In this document: one piece after another, positions 8,034-15,484 of the stretch | Position numbering within the stretch: the stretch's first letter is position 1 | Layout of the letters: the number at the start of each line of letters is the position of its first letter | NCBI RefSeq assembly: GCF_002939475.1 | Contig: NZ_PKFQ01000001.1 | Location: 1,922,001-1,986,000, forward strand | DNA: 64,000 nt | Direction: 5' to 3' | DNA from: Streptomyces cinnamoneus | Lineage (GTDB): Bacteria; Actinomycetota; Actinomycetes; Streptomycetales; Streptomycetaceae | The notes under the pieces: model-generated | Told to the model about the DNA's origin: nothing | Seen by the model: the letters and a program-made list of their open reading frames with translations, nothing else | The model's database searches: none | Position numbers and translations under genes: made by a program

Positions 8034-8813
8034 CTATGCCTCGGGCTTGTCCTGCGCCGTGTCTTCCGTCTTCTCCTTGTCGAGGCCGGCGGCCTTGGCC
8101 GCCTTCTCCTCCTCGGCCTTCCGCTTCGCCTCGTCCGCGATCTGCCGCTTGGCGGCGGTCGCGTAGATGTCGACGTACTCCTGGCCCGAGAGCTTCATGA
8201 TCTCGTACATGACCTCGTCGGTCACCGAGCGGAGGATGAAGCGGTCGCCGTCCATGCCGTGGTAACGGCTGAAATCGAGCGGCTTGCCGATCCGGATGCC
8301 CGGCCGCATCAGCTTGGGGACGACCTTGCCGGGCGGCTGGATCTTCTCCGTGTCGATCATCGCGACCGGGATCACGGGCGCTCCGGTGGCCAGCGCCACC
8401 CGGGCCAGCCCGCCGGGCTTGCCGCGGTAGAGACGGCCGTCGGGAGAGCGGGTGCCCTCGGGGTAGATGCCGAAGAGCTCACCGCGCTCCAGCACCTCGA
8501 TGCCACTCTTGATCGCGGCCTCGCCGGCGCCGCGGGCGCCGGACCGGTCGACCGGGAGCTGACCGACGCCCTTGAAGAAGGCGGCCGTCAGCTTCCCCTT
8601 GACGCCGGGGGACGTGAAGTACTCCTGCTTGGCGATGAAGGTGATCTTGCGATCGAGCACCGCGGGCAGGAAGAACGAGTCCGAGAAGGACAGGTGGTTA
8701 CTCGCCAGGATGGCGGGTCCCTCGGCCGGGACGTTCTCCAAGCCCTCCACCCACGGCCGGAAGGCAAGCTTCAGCGACCCGCCGATGGACAGCTTCATAG
8801 CGCCGTAGAACAA
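8034..8813 (-). CDS. 1-acyl-sn-glycerol-3-phosphate acyltransferase (PlsC family)
   Basis: A 259-residue acyltransferase that transfers an acyl chain to lysophosphatidic acid or a related acceptor in phospholipid synthesis. The catalytic HxxxxD motif is seen in SNHLSFSDSFF near residue 40 and the phosphate-binding motif in IYPEGTRSPDG near 118, followed by PVAMIDTEKI. There is one weak hydrophobic patch near the N terminus and a highly charged Lys/Glu C-terminal tail of about 40 residues beyond the family core. AGGAGG lies about 10 bases before the ATG at 8811-8813. It may be cotranscribed with macSR, 24 bases downstream. Confidence 0.93.
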   Translation of the reverse strand: MFYGAMKLSIGGSLKLAFRPWVEGLENVPAEGPAILASNHLSFSDSFFLPAVLDRKITFIAKQEYFTSPGVKGKLTAAFFKGVGQLPVDRSGARGAGEAAIKSGIEVLERGELFGIYPEGTRSPDGRLYRGKPGGLARVALATGAPVIPVAMIDTEKIQPPGKVVPKLMRPGIRIGKPLDFSRYHGMDGDRFILRSVTDEVMYEIMKLSGQEYVDIYATAAKRQIADEAKRKAEEEKAAKAAGLDKEKTEDTAQDKPEA

Positions 8814-8933
8814 CCGAGAACCTCCTGTAGTGACGAGGAGACCTTAACCTGCCTACCCGCGGTGCGGCGCTCCGCGTAGGCTGAGGGCGAGAGCCTCTTT
8901 CCTGTTGTTCCGCTCCATCGATCGGAGATCCCG

Positions 8934-9728
8934 GTGCCGCTCCTCCCCGGTGCCGAGCCGTTCCGCCACGACGGCGGAGAGGTCGGCGTCCTCGTGTGCC
9001 ACGGCTTCACCGGCTCCCCTCAGTCCGTTCGCCCCTGGGCCGATTATCTCGCGGAGCGGGGTCTGACGGTGTCGCTGCCGCTGCTGCCGGGGCACGGCAC
9101 GCGCTGGCAGGACATGGCGGTCACGGGCTGGCAGGACTGGTACGCGGAGGTCGACCGGGAGCTGTGGACGCTGCGCGAGCGGTGCTCCCGCGTCTTCGTG
9201 TGCGGGCTCTCCATGGGCGGCGCCCTCAGCCTGCGCCTGGCGGCCCGGCACGGCGACGCCGTCTCCGGGGCCGTGCTGGTGAATCCGGCCAACAAGGTGC
9301 ACGGGCTCGCCGCGCGGGCCCTGCCGGTGGTGCGCCACCTGGTGCGCACGACCAAGGGCATCGCCAGCGACATCGCCAAGCCCGGCATGGAGGAGACCGG
9401 TTACGACCGGGTGCCGCTGCACGCCGCGCACTCCTTCCGTCGCTTCCTGCGGATGCTCGACTCCGAACTGCCCCAGGTGACCCAGCCGTTGCTGCTGATG
9501 CACAGCCCCCACGACCATGTGGTTCCCCCGGCCGACTCGGCGCGCATCCTGGCCCGGGTCTCCTCGCGGGACGTCACCGAGCGGCTGCTGGACCGCAGTT
9601 ACCACGTGGCGACCCTCGACCACGACGCCCCGACGGTCTTCGAGGAGACGTACGCCTTCATCGGCCGACTCTCGGCCGGCACCGGCGAGGAGAGCGCCGG
9701 CGCACCGCGGACGGCCTCCCGTGGCTGA
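8934..9728 (+). CDS. Alpha/beta-hydrolase, carboxylesterase/lipase
   Basis: A 264-residue serine hydrolase similar to bacterial carboxylesterases/monoacylglycerol lipases. The oxyanion segment is VLVCHGFTGSPQ near residue 20 and the nucleophile elbow is CGLSMGGAL near residue 92 (GxSxG). The acid and base are likely Asp in HSPHDHVVPP near 190 and His in SYHVATLDHD near 222. No signal peptide is visible, so it is probably cytoplasmic. The start is the GTG at 8934, with GGAG just upstream. It overlaps the next gene by eight bases. Natural substrate unknown. Confidence 0.9.
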   Translation: MPLLPGAEPFRHDGGEVGVLVCHGFTGSPQSVRPWADYLAERGLTVSLPLLPGHGTRWQDMAVTGWQDWYAEVDRELWTLRERCSRVFVCGLSMGGALSLRLAARHGDAVSGAVLVNPANKVHGLAARALPVVRHLVRTTKGIASDIAKPGMEETGYDRVPLHAAHSFRRFLRMLDSELPQVTQPLLLMHSPHDHVVPPADSARILARVSSRDVTERLLDRSYHVATLDHDAPTVFEETYAFIGRLSAGTGEESAGAPRTASRG

Positions 9729-10245
9729 GCACGACGCGGACCGCGACCGCGACGAGAGCCGCGACCCGCTGGACGAGGACCGTGCCTGGGCCGAGCTGGT
9801 CGCGGCGTACGGCGAGCAGCCGGACCCGGAGAAGGGCCGCTGGCCCGCGACGGGGGACGGCGGCGACGAGAAGCCGCCGTCGCCGGAGCGGGCGGACGGG
9901 CCGGAGCGGCCCGGCAGCTTCATCGTCTACGCGCCGGGCGTGGGCCCGCGCGATGGGGGCACCCCGCCGGTCGGGGCCGCCGAGGACGAGACGGACGAGG
10001 GCCACTTCGTCCCGCCGGAGCCGCCGCCGCTGCCGGCCGGCGACGTCACCTCCCGCTTCGCGTGGATCGCCGTGCTGGGCGGCCCGTTGCTGCTGCTGGT
10101 CATGGTGCTGCTGCGGCAGGAGCTGACGTGGTGGATCACCACGCTGGGCGTCGGAGGCTTCCTCGGCGGTTTCGCGACGCTCGTCCTGCGGATGAAGGAC
10201 GAGGACGACGACGACGGCGACCCCGGGCGCGGAGCCGTGGTCTGA
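9721..10245 (+). CDS. Conserved hypothetical membrane protein
   Basis: A 174-residue protein with no enzyme motif that I recognise. Residues 1-110 are strongly acidic and Asp/Glu/Pro-rich. They are followed by two hydrophobic segments, FAWIAVLGGPLLLLVMVLL and WWITTLGVGGFLGGFATLVL, separated by a short loop, and a very acidic tail (KDEDDDDGD). The topology suggests both ends are cytoplasmic. The GTG start at 9721 overlaps the esterase stop by eight bases, so the genes are translationally coupled. It ends 13 bases from the converging EEP gene. Confidence 0.78.
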   Translation: MAEHDADRDRDESRDPLDEDRAWAELVAAYGEQPDPEKGRWPATGDGGDEKPPSPERADGPERPGSFIVYAPGVGPRDGGTPPVGAAEDETDEGHFVPPEPPPLPAGDVTSRFAWIAVLGGPLLLLVMVLLRQELTWWITTLGVGGFLGGFATLVLRMKDEDDDDGDPGRGAVV

Positions 10246-10258
10246 GCCGGCCGTCCGG

Positions 10259-11020
10259 CTACGGGGCCGGCACCCGGAGGGCCGCCAGCACCGGCAGGTG
10301 ATCGGTGGCCGCCCGCAGGTCCGCCTCCCTCACCCCCGCCAGCCCCATCGGGACGCCGCACCCGAGGACCTCCACGCCCTGGTTGGCGAAGACCGCGTCG
10401 ATGCGCTGCTCCGGGTCGCCGAGCCGCGTCGTGTGCTCGCGTCCCCACGGCGCGGTCGCCCAGGCGTCCTGCAGCGTCCCGGCCAGCAGGCCGAACGTGC
10501 GGCCGTCGGGCCGGTCGTTGAGGTCCCCGGCCACCACCGTGTGCGCCGCCTCCAGCGAGGCGAGCTTCGCGAGCAGCAGCCGGCCCTGGGCGAAGCGCTC
10601 GTCCGCGTCGATACTCAGGTGGCAGCTGACGACCCCCAGCCGGGCCCGCCCGAACCGCAGCACGGCGGTGGCGAGGCCCCGCTGGTGCAGCCCCGGGGTG
10701 CGGGGCAGCAGGACGTCGTCGGCGCGCTCCACGTGGGCGCGCAGCGAGGCGAGGATCATCGGCCCGGACGTGGTGGCCCCGCCCGTGACGTGCACCAGCT
10801 CCGACGCGCGGGCCAGCCGTGCGGCCTTCTTGCGCCAGCGGAAGAAGCGCGGCGCCTCCTGGACGCAGACGACGTCGGGGGCGCAGGCCCGGATGACCCG
10901 GGCCAGCGCCCCCACGTCGTCGCGCATGGAGCGGATGTTGTAGCTCAGCAGGCGGACGACGGCGGAGCCGTCGGGCTCCGTCCGGGACGCCGGAAGGTCC
11001 TTCAGCACCGCCGTACTCAT
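10259..11020 (-). CDS. Endonuclease/exonuclease/phosphatase (EEP) family hydrolase
   Basis: A 253-residue protein with the EEP (DNase I/exonuclease III-like) fold. Motifs in order are LLSYNIRSMRDD near residue 27 (metal-site Asn), VCVQEAP near 52 (metal-ligand Glu), GVVSCHLSIDADER near 130 (catalytic His), VVAGDLNDRPDG near 162 (Asp/Asn pair), QRIDAVFAN and ATDHLPVLA near 240 (terminal Asp-His). These support phosphodiester or phosphomonoester hydrolysis of an undetermined substrate (nucleic acid, inositol phosphate or sphingolipid-type). There is no signal peptide. Sixty bases separate it from glkA, with a weak six-bp hairpin at 11042-11057. Confidence 0.88.
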   Translation of the reverse strand: MSTAVLKDLPASRTEPDGSAVVRLLSYNIRSMRDDVGALARVIRACAPDVVCVQEAPRFFRWRKKAARLARASELVHVTGGATTSGPMILASLRAHVERADDVLLPRTPGLHQRGLATAVLRFGRARLGVVSCHLSIDADERFAQGRLLLAKLASLEAAHTVVAGDLNDRPDGRTFGLLAGTLQDAWATAPWGREHTTRLGDPEQRIDAVFANQGVEVLGCGVPMGLAGVREADLRAATDHLPVLAALRVPAP

Positions 11021-11080
11021 CCGACCGCTCCCATCCGTCAGCCGGCCCGTCGGCCGGTGTGGCTGCCGTCCGCCCGGGTG

Positions 11081-12022
11081 CTATCCCTGCCGGGCCAGGT
11101 CGGCCGCGCCGACCAGGCCGGCCTTGCCGCCGAGCTGGGCCGCGAGGACCTGCGCGTGGGGCCGCCACTGGCCGCCCACCAGCCAGCGGCGGAAGGACTT
11201 GCGGATCGGGTCAAGGACCAGGTCGCCCTCGTCCGAGACGCCGCCGCCGACGATGAACGCCGACGGGTCGAAGAGCGAGGCCAGGTCGGCCAGGCCCGCG
11301 CCGGCCCAGCGGGCCAGCTCGCGGAAGGAGTCGATGGCCACCGGGTCGCCCTGCCGGGCGGCGTCGCTGATGTGCTTGCCCTCGATGCCCTCGGGGGTGC
11401 CGTCGCCGAGGCTCAGCAGGATCTCGGCGTTCTCCGGGGTGGCGTGGGCGCGCTGCTTGGCGTAGCGGACCAGGGCGCGGCCGGAGGCGTACTGCTCCCA
11501 GCAGCCCTGGCTGCCGCAGCCGCACAGCAGGCCGTCCGGGACGACCCGGATGTGGCCGAACTCGGCGGCGACGCCGAAGCGGCCGCGGCGCAGCTTGTTG
11601 CCGATGATGATGCCGCCGCCCAGGCCCGTGCCCAGGGTGATGCAGATGACGTCGTCGTGGCCCTGGCCGGCGCCGAAGCGGTACTCGCCCCACGCGGCGG
11701 CGTTGGCGTCGTTCTCGACGACGACCGGCAGGCCCACGCGCTGCTCGACCTTGTCCTTGAGCGCCTCGTGCCGCCAGTTGATGTTCGGGGCGAACAGGAC
11801 GGTGGCCCGCTTGTCGTCCACGTATCCGGCGGCGCCGATGCCGACGGCCTCGACGTCGAAGCCCTCACTGACCGTGCGCACCGCGTCCGCGATGGCGTCG
11901 ACGACGCCCTCGGGGGTGTCCGGGGTCGGCACCTTGCACGTCGCGAGGATCGAGCCCTCTTCGTCGACCACGCCGGCCGCGATCTTCGTGCCGCCGATGT
12001 CGACGCCGATGGTGAGTCCCAT
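11081..12022 (-). CDS. glkA: ROK-family glucokinase
   Basis: A 313-residue ROK kinase that phosphorylates glucose. It starts with the ATP loop IGVDIGGTKIAAGVVD, has the sugar-contacting VENDANAAAWGE near residue 102, and ITLGTGLGGGIIIG near 128. The ROK zinc motif is GCGSQGCWEQY (C-x-C-GxxGC-x-E) near 168, with the preceding GH of EFGHIRV as zinc ligand. Length and motifs match Streptomyces GlkA, which has a catalytic and a regulatory role in glucose repression; the regulatory role here is by analogy. The start is the ATG at 12020-12022. Confidence 0.96.
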   Translation of the reverse strand: MGLTIGVDIGGTKIAAGVVDEEGSILATCKVPTPDTPEGVVDAIADAVRTVSEGFDVEAVGIGAAGYVDDKRATVLFAPNINWRHEALKDKVEQRVGLPVVVENDANAAAWGEYRFGAGQGHDDVICITLGTGLGGGIIIGNKLRRGRFGVAAEFGHIRVVPDGLLCGCGSQGCWEQYASGRALVRYAKQRAHATPENAEILLSLGDGTPEGIEGKHISDAARQGDPVAIDSFRELARWAGAGLADLASLFDPSAFIVGGGVSDEGDLVLDPIRKSFRRWLVGGQWRPHAQVLAAQLGGKAGLVGAADLARQG

Positions 12023-12079
12023 GTGTCCCTCAGTTTTTCGCTCTGACCCCGCCGCGACCCACCGTACCCGAGCGGGGGA

Positions 12080-12544
12080 TCAGTCGAGATCGATGTGCTC
12101 GGTTCCGCCCTGGTCCGCACCGCCGTCGTCGCCTTCGCGCGGCTCGCGCGCCGCGCGCGGGGGCTCGTCGCGGGTCCAGCGCGCCTCCTGCCGGCGCACG
12201 GCCGCGCGGTAGGCGGCCCGCAGTTCCGAGCCCGCGGAGGCCAGGTGGTCGAAGACCTCGGGGTTGCGCTCGATGACCGGCTCCACCGCGGTCCTGGCCT
12301 GGGTGACCAGGTGCCGCACGGCCTCCTGGGCGGCGGCCCCGGCGAGCGGCAGGTGGAGGGCGGAGACCTTCTCGGCGACGGCGTCGACCAGCTTGCGCAG
12401 CTCTTCGGCGGCGCTGCCGGGCGGGCTGTCGTGCCCGTACTCCGCGCGACGCCGGGCCCGCTCGGCGGCGAGGTCCTCGGCGCAGGCCCGCTCCCAGGCG
12501 TCGGGGTCGGGCGCCTGGCCGGGGCCCTCGGTGGCTTCGCTCAT
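12080..12544 (-). CDS. Conserved hypothetical protein (DUF5304-like)
   Basis: A 154-residue hydrophilic protein with charged ends and a helical Ala-rich centre (residues about 45-125). I see no catalytic motif, signal peptide or membrane segment. This kind of protein is conserved beside glkA in streptomycetes and resembles what is catalogued as DUF5304. It lies 57 bases upstream of glkA on the same strand with no terminator visible between, so the two may share a transcript. Function unknown. Confidence 0.75.
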   Translation of the reverse strand: MSEATEGPGQAPDPDAWERACAEDLAAERARRRAEYGHDSPPGSAAEELRKLVDAVAEKVSALHLPLAGAAAQEAVRHLVTQARTAVEPVIERNPEVFDHLASAGSELRAAYRAAVRRQEARWTRDEPPRAAREPREGDDGGADQGGTEHIDLD

Positions 12545-12606
12545 GACGGTCTCCTGCGGCTGGGCTTTCTCCCGACGTTACCCGAACGACCCGGTGCCGT
12601 TCAGGG

Positions 12607-12629
12607 GGCCCGGGCCTGCCCCGGGCCCG
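12607..12629 (-). terminator. Hairpin after the ArsA-like ATPase gene
   Basis: A 9-bp GC stem, GGGCCCGGG (12607-12615) with CCCGGGCCC (12621-12629), has a five-base loop. It lies 16 bases past the stop of the ArsA-like gene on the minus strand and before the next gene start. There is no T-run. Confidence 0.6.
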
Positions 12630-12645
12630 GCGCCGGTCCGCCCGG

Positions 12646-13881
12646 TCAGGTGCCGCGCGGCCACAGTCCCGGGTCGGGGACGAAGCGCACGCACAGCTCG
12701 CCGTCGCGCAGGCCGGCGCCGGACACGGTGCAGCGGCGCAGCGCGGAGGGCAGGGGCAGCACCCGGCGGAACGGTCCGACGGAGACGAGGAGTTCGTCGC
12801 CCCGGCGGACGAGCCCGAGGCCGTCGCGCTCCGCGCCGGGCAGCGGGATGCGCCAGACCAGCATGCCCTCGTCGGCGAGGCGGTCGTCGACGGGCCAGGG
12901 CACGGGGGGCGCGTGGTCCTCGCGGGGCAGGGTGGCGCGCTGGGCCAGGGCGTCGAGGTCGGCCCGGCCGCGCGGGGACCTGCCCAGGTGGGGCAGCTCG
13001 CGGACGGTAATGCCGTCGGCGAGGTACTCCTCGCTGAGGGCCTTGAGGGCGGCCCGCTGCTCCTGGGCCAGCCCGGCGAGCCAGGGATCGGCCGACTCCG
13101 CGGGCAGCAGCCGGTTCGCCACGAGCGAATCGACGCGGCAGCCCTGGAGGGACAGCCCCGCGCGGGCGGGGCGCAGCAGGTCCGCTCCGGACGGCCCCGG
13201 CTCGGCGACCAGGCGCACGGTCGTGCCGTCCGCCTCGATCACGCGCTGGACGGCGGTCAGCTCCTCCTGCCAGCGCTCGACCGTCTCGTACAGCCGCTGC
13301 GTGGGCATCGGCACCCCGGCGAGCTGGGCGAGCATCGGCCGCAGGGCGCGGGCCGCCTGGCGTTCGGCGGGCAGGAGCCGGCGCAGGTAGCGGCGCAGTT
13401 GTTCGGGGAGGGCGAGCAGCCGCACGGTCTCGTGGGCGGGCGGCATGTCGGCGACGAGGAGGTCCCAGCGTTCCGGCCGGGCGTGCGCGGCGCGCAGCGC
13501 GGCGAGGATCGCCAGGTGCTCGGCGCCGGGCAGTTCGGTCAGCTCCTCGGGGTCGAGGGGGCTGGCGCCGAGGAGGTCGAAGACCGAGGTGCCGCGGTCC
13601 TGGAGGTCGCGGGCGAGGGCCCGGAAGTGCGCGCCGGTGGCCACGCGGGCGGCCCACAGCCCGGGAGCCGCCTCGGTGGGCGGCGCCCAGGGTATGGCGT
13701 CCCCGCCCTCCCCGTCGCCGTCCGCGGGCAGGCTCACGCCCAGGACGGCGTCCGGGGCCGGGCCGCGGTCGCAGGTGAGCAGCAGGACGCGGCGGCCGGC
13801 GCGGGCGGCGGCCAGGGCCGTGGCCGCCGCGACGGTGGTGCGGCCCGCGCCGCCGGGACCGGTGACGAGGACCGTGCGCAA
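12646..13881 (-). CDS. ArsA/GET3-like P-loop ATPase with altered Walker A
   Basis: A 411-residue protein of the ArsA/GET3 family, a group of P-loop ATPases. Visible parts are the N-terminal loop LVTGPGGAGRTTVAAATALA, a following LLLTCDRGPAPDAVLG (the usual switch region), LLVADMPPAHETVRLLALPE near 165 (Asp-x-x-Pro-x-x-His-x-x-Arg, diagnostic of ArsA) and VVANRLLP-like SLVANRLLPAES. The P-loop lysine is replaced by arginine (GAGRTT), so ATP hydrolysis may be altered. No arsenic genes are nearby. The TTG at 13879-13881 is chosen as start because CGGAGG lies seven bases upstream; no better ATG/GTG exists. It follows the SRPBCC gene by about 50 bases. Confidence 0.82.
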   Translation of the reverse strand: MRTVLVTGPGGAGRTTVAAATALAAARAGRRVLLLTCDRGPAPDAVLGVSLPADGDGEGGDAIPWAPPTEAAPGLWAARVATGAHFRALARDLQDRGTSVFDLLGASPLDPEELTELPGAEHLAILAALRAAHARPERWDLLVADMPPAHETVRLLALPEQLRRYLRRLLPAERQAARALRPMLAQLAGVPMPTQRLYETVERWQEELTAVQRVIEADGTTVRLVAEPGPSGADLLRPARAGLSLQGCRVDSLVANRLLPAESADPWLAGLAQEQRAALKALSEEYLADGITVRELPHLGRSPRGRADLDALAQRATLPREDHAPPVPWPVDDRLADEGMLVWRIPLPGAERDGLGLVRRGDELLVSVGPFRRVLPLPSALRRCTVSGAGLRDGELCVRFVPDPGLWPRGT

Positions 13882-13931
13882 GGTGGAGCCTCCGGGCGAA
13901 GGGGTGGGGGCGTCGGACAGGACGCCCTGGG

Positions 13932-14381
13932 TCAGGACGTCACGCCGCTCTCGACGCGGGTCTTGAGCCCCTCCAGGGCCCGGTCGATGATGACCTTCTC
14001 CGCCTTGCGCTTGATCATCCCGAGCATGGGGATCTTGACGTCGACGGTCAGCTGGTACGTCACCTTGGTGTGCGCCCCGCCGGCGACGGGCTCCAGGCTG
14101 TAGGAGCCGTCGAGCTGGCGCAGCATCTGGGACTTGTCCAGGGACCAGGCGACGACGCCCGGCTCGGGCCAGCTGTAGTTCAGGGTGTGGTCGTCCTTGA
14201 TGGCGCCCGCGTCCAGGACGAGGCGCACCTTGAGCGCGCGGCCCTGGTCGTCCTGGTCGAGCACCTCGGCCTGCTTGACCTCGCCCGTCCACTCGGGGTA
14301 GCGGCTGAAGTCCGCGATCACCGCCATGACCTGGGCGGGGGTTGCCTCGATCGTGATGCTCGAGCTGGTGTGTTCCGCCAT
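13932..14381 (-). CDS. SRPBCC-family (START-like) lipid/ligand-binding protein
   Basis: A 149-residue polyketide cyclase/dehydrase-type SRPBCC protein. The family pattern is seen in SSITIEATPAQVMAVIADF with YPEW following (the helix-grip entry), a central GSYSLEPVAGGAHTKVTYQL strand pair and a long C-terminal helix (KRKAEKVIIDRALEGLKTRV). The fold forms a deep hydrophobic pocket; the ligand is unknown. It precedes the ArsA-like ATPase on the same strand by about 50 bases and the two are probably cotranscribed. No signal peptide. Confidence 0.88.
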   Translation of the reverse strand: MAEHTSSSITIEATPAQVMAVIADFSRYPEWTGEVKQAEVLDQDDQGRALKVRLVLDAGAIKDDHTLNYSWPEPGVVAWSLDKSQMLRQLDGSYSLEPVAGGAHTKVTYQLTVDVKIPMLGMIKRKAEKVIIDRALEGLKTRVESGVTS

Positions 14382-14453
14382 CTGCGTGGCTCCTCCGTAC
14401 CGGTCCGCACCCTGTGAATTCGTCTGCCGGTGAAGGCTACCTCGCGCTGCGCG

Positions 14454-15215
14454 TCACCACTCCAGCACCCACGGTGTAGCGGTCGAGGCGAAGTGGCCGA
14501 CGTTGACGCATTCGGTGGCGCCGATGCGCATCCGGCGGGCGAGCGGCTGGTGGACGTGGCCGAAGAGCGCGTACGCGGGGCGGACGGCGCGGATGGTCTC
14601 CAGCAGGGCGGAGCTGCCGCGCTCGAAGCGGCGGGCGACGGTGTCGTAGCAGAGCTCGGGCACGTCGGGCGGGATGTGCGAGCACAGGACGTCGACGTCG
14701 CCGAGGGCGGCGAGCTTGGCCGCGTACGCCTCCTCGGGGATCTCGTAGGGCGTGCGCATGGGCGAGATCAGGCCGCCGCCGACGAAGCCGAAGACCAGGC
14801 CGCCGATCTCCACCCGCTCGCCGTCGAGGACGGTGGTGCCGGGCCGGGCGTACTCGGGCCACAGCGGGGGGACGTCGACGTTGCCGTAGGTGGCGTAGGT
14901 GGGGGTGGGGAAGGCGGCGAAGAGCTCGGCGTACTGCTTGCGGACCGCCTGCTCCACGGCGCTCTCGCGGTCGATGCCGGCCCACAGGCCGCGGGAGAGG
15001 GCGCGGGCCTCCTCGAAGCGGCGGGCGGTGCGCAGCTCGACGATGCGGTCGGCGGCCTCGACGCCGAAGAGCTCGGGGAAGATGCCGCGCGAGTGGTCGG
15101 CGTAGTCGAGGAAGAGGACCAGGTCGCCGAGGCAGACCAGGGCGTCCGCCCCCTCGCCCGCCCGCGCCAGGCCCTCGGCGTTGCCGTGCACATCGCTGAC
15201 CACGTGGACTCGCAT
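14454..15215 (-). CDS. Metallophosphoesterase
   Basis: A calcineurin-like phosphoesterase of about 253 residues. The dinuclear metal site can be followed as VVSDVHGNAEGL (D-x-H), LVCLGDLVLFLDY (GD), TYGNVDVPP (GN, here GNVD instead of GNHD), LCSHIPPD (H) and LFGHVHQPLA (GHxH). The GNVD variant removes the usual histidine, so the enzyme may differ from typical family members. No signal sequence. The ATG at 15213-15215 is preferred, since AGGG lies about eight bases before it; a GTG nine bases upstream is the alternative. Substrate not inferable. Confidence 0.87.
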   Translation of the reverse strand: MRVHVVSDVHGNAEGLARAGEGADALVCLGDLVLFLDYADHSRGIFPELFGVEAADRIVELRTARRFEEARALSRGLWAGIDRESAVEQAVRKQYAELFAAFPTPTYATYGNVDVPPLWPEYARPGTTVLDGERVEIGGLVFGFVGGGLISPMRTPYEIPEEAYAAKLAALGDVDVLCSHIPPDVPELCYDTVARRFERGSSALLETIRAVRPAYALFGHVHQPLARRMRIGATECVNVGHFASTATPWVLEW

Positions 15216-15484
15216 ACGGATCACCCTAGGGTGTGCGAAGGCGCCTCGGAAAGGGCCCCGACCTGCGGTTACTTCCCGGTTACCCGGCCGGGGGGCTAGG
15301 GTGCGGGGAGCGGTTCCGTGGCATGTGACGCAGCGAACATCTGGTCGTGACCCCCTATTCGAAACGCATACCGGTGGGTAACGTCCGGGCAGTCCTGTCC
15401 CCCCCTTGCCTGATCATGGACCGCAGCCGACGCAGCGCCCCTCGAAGACGCGGCGGCGCCGGCGCCCGACGAGGAGCAGCAGTC

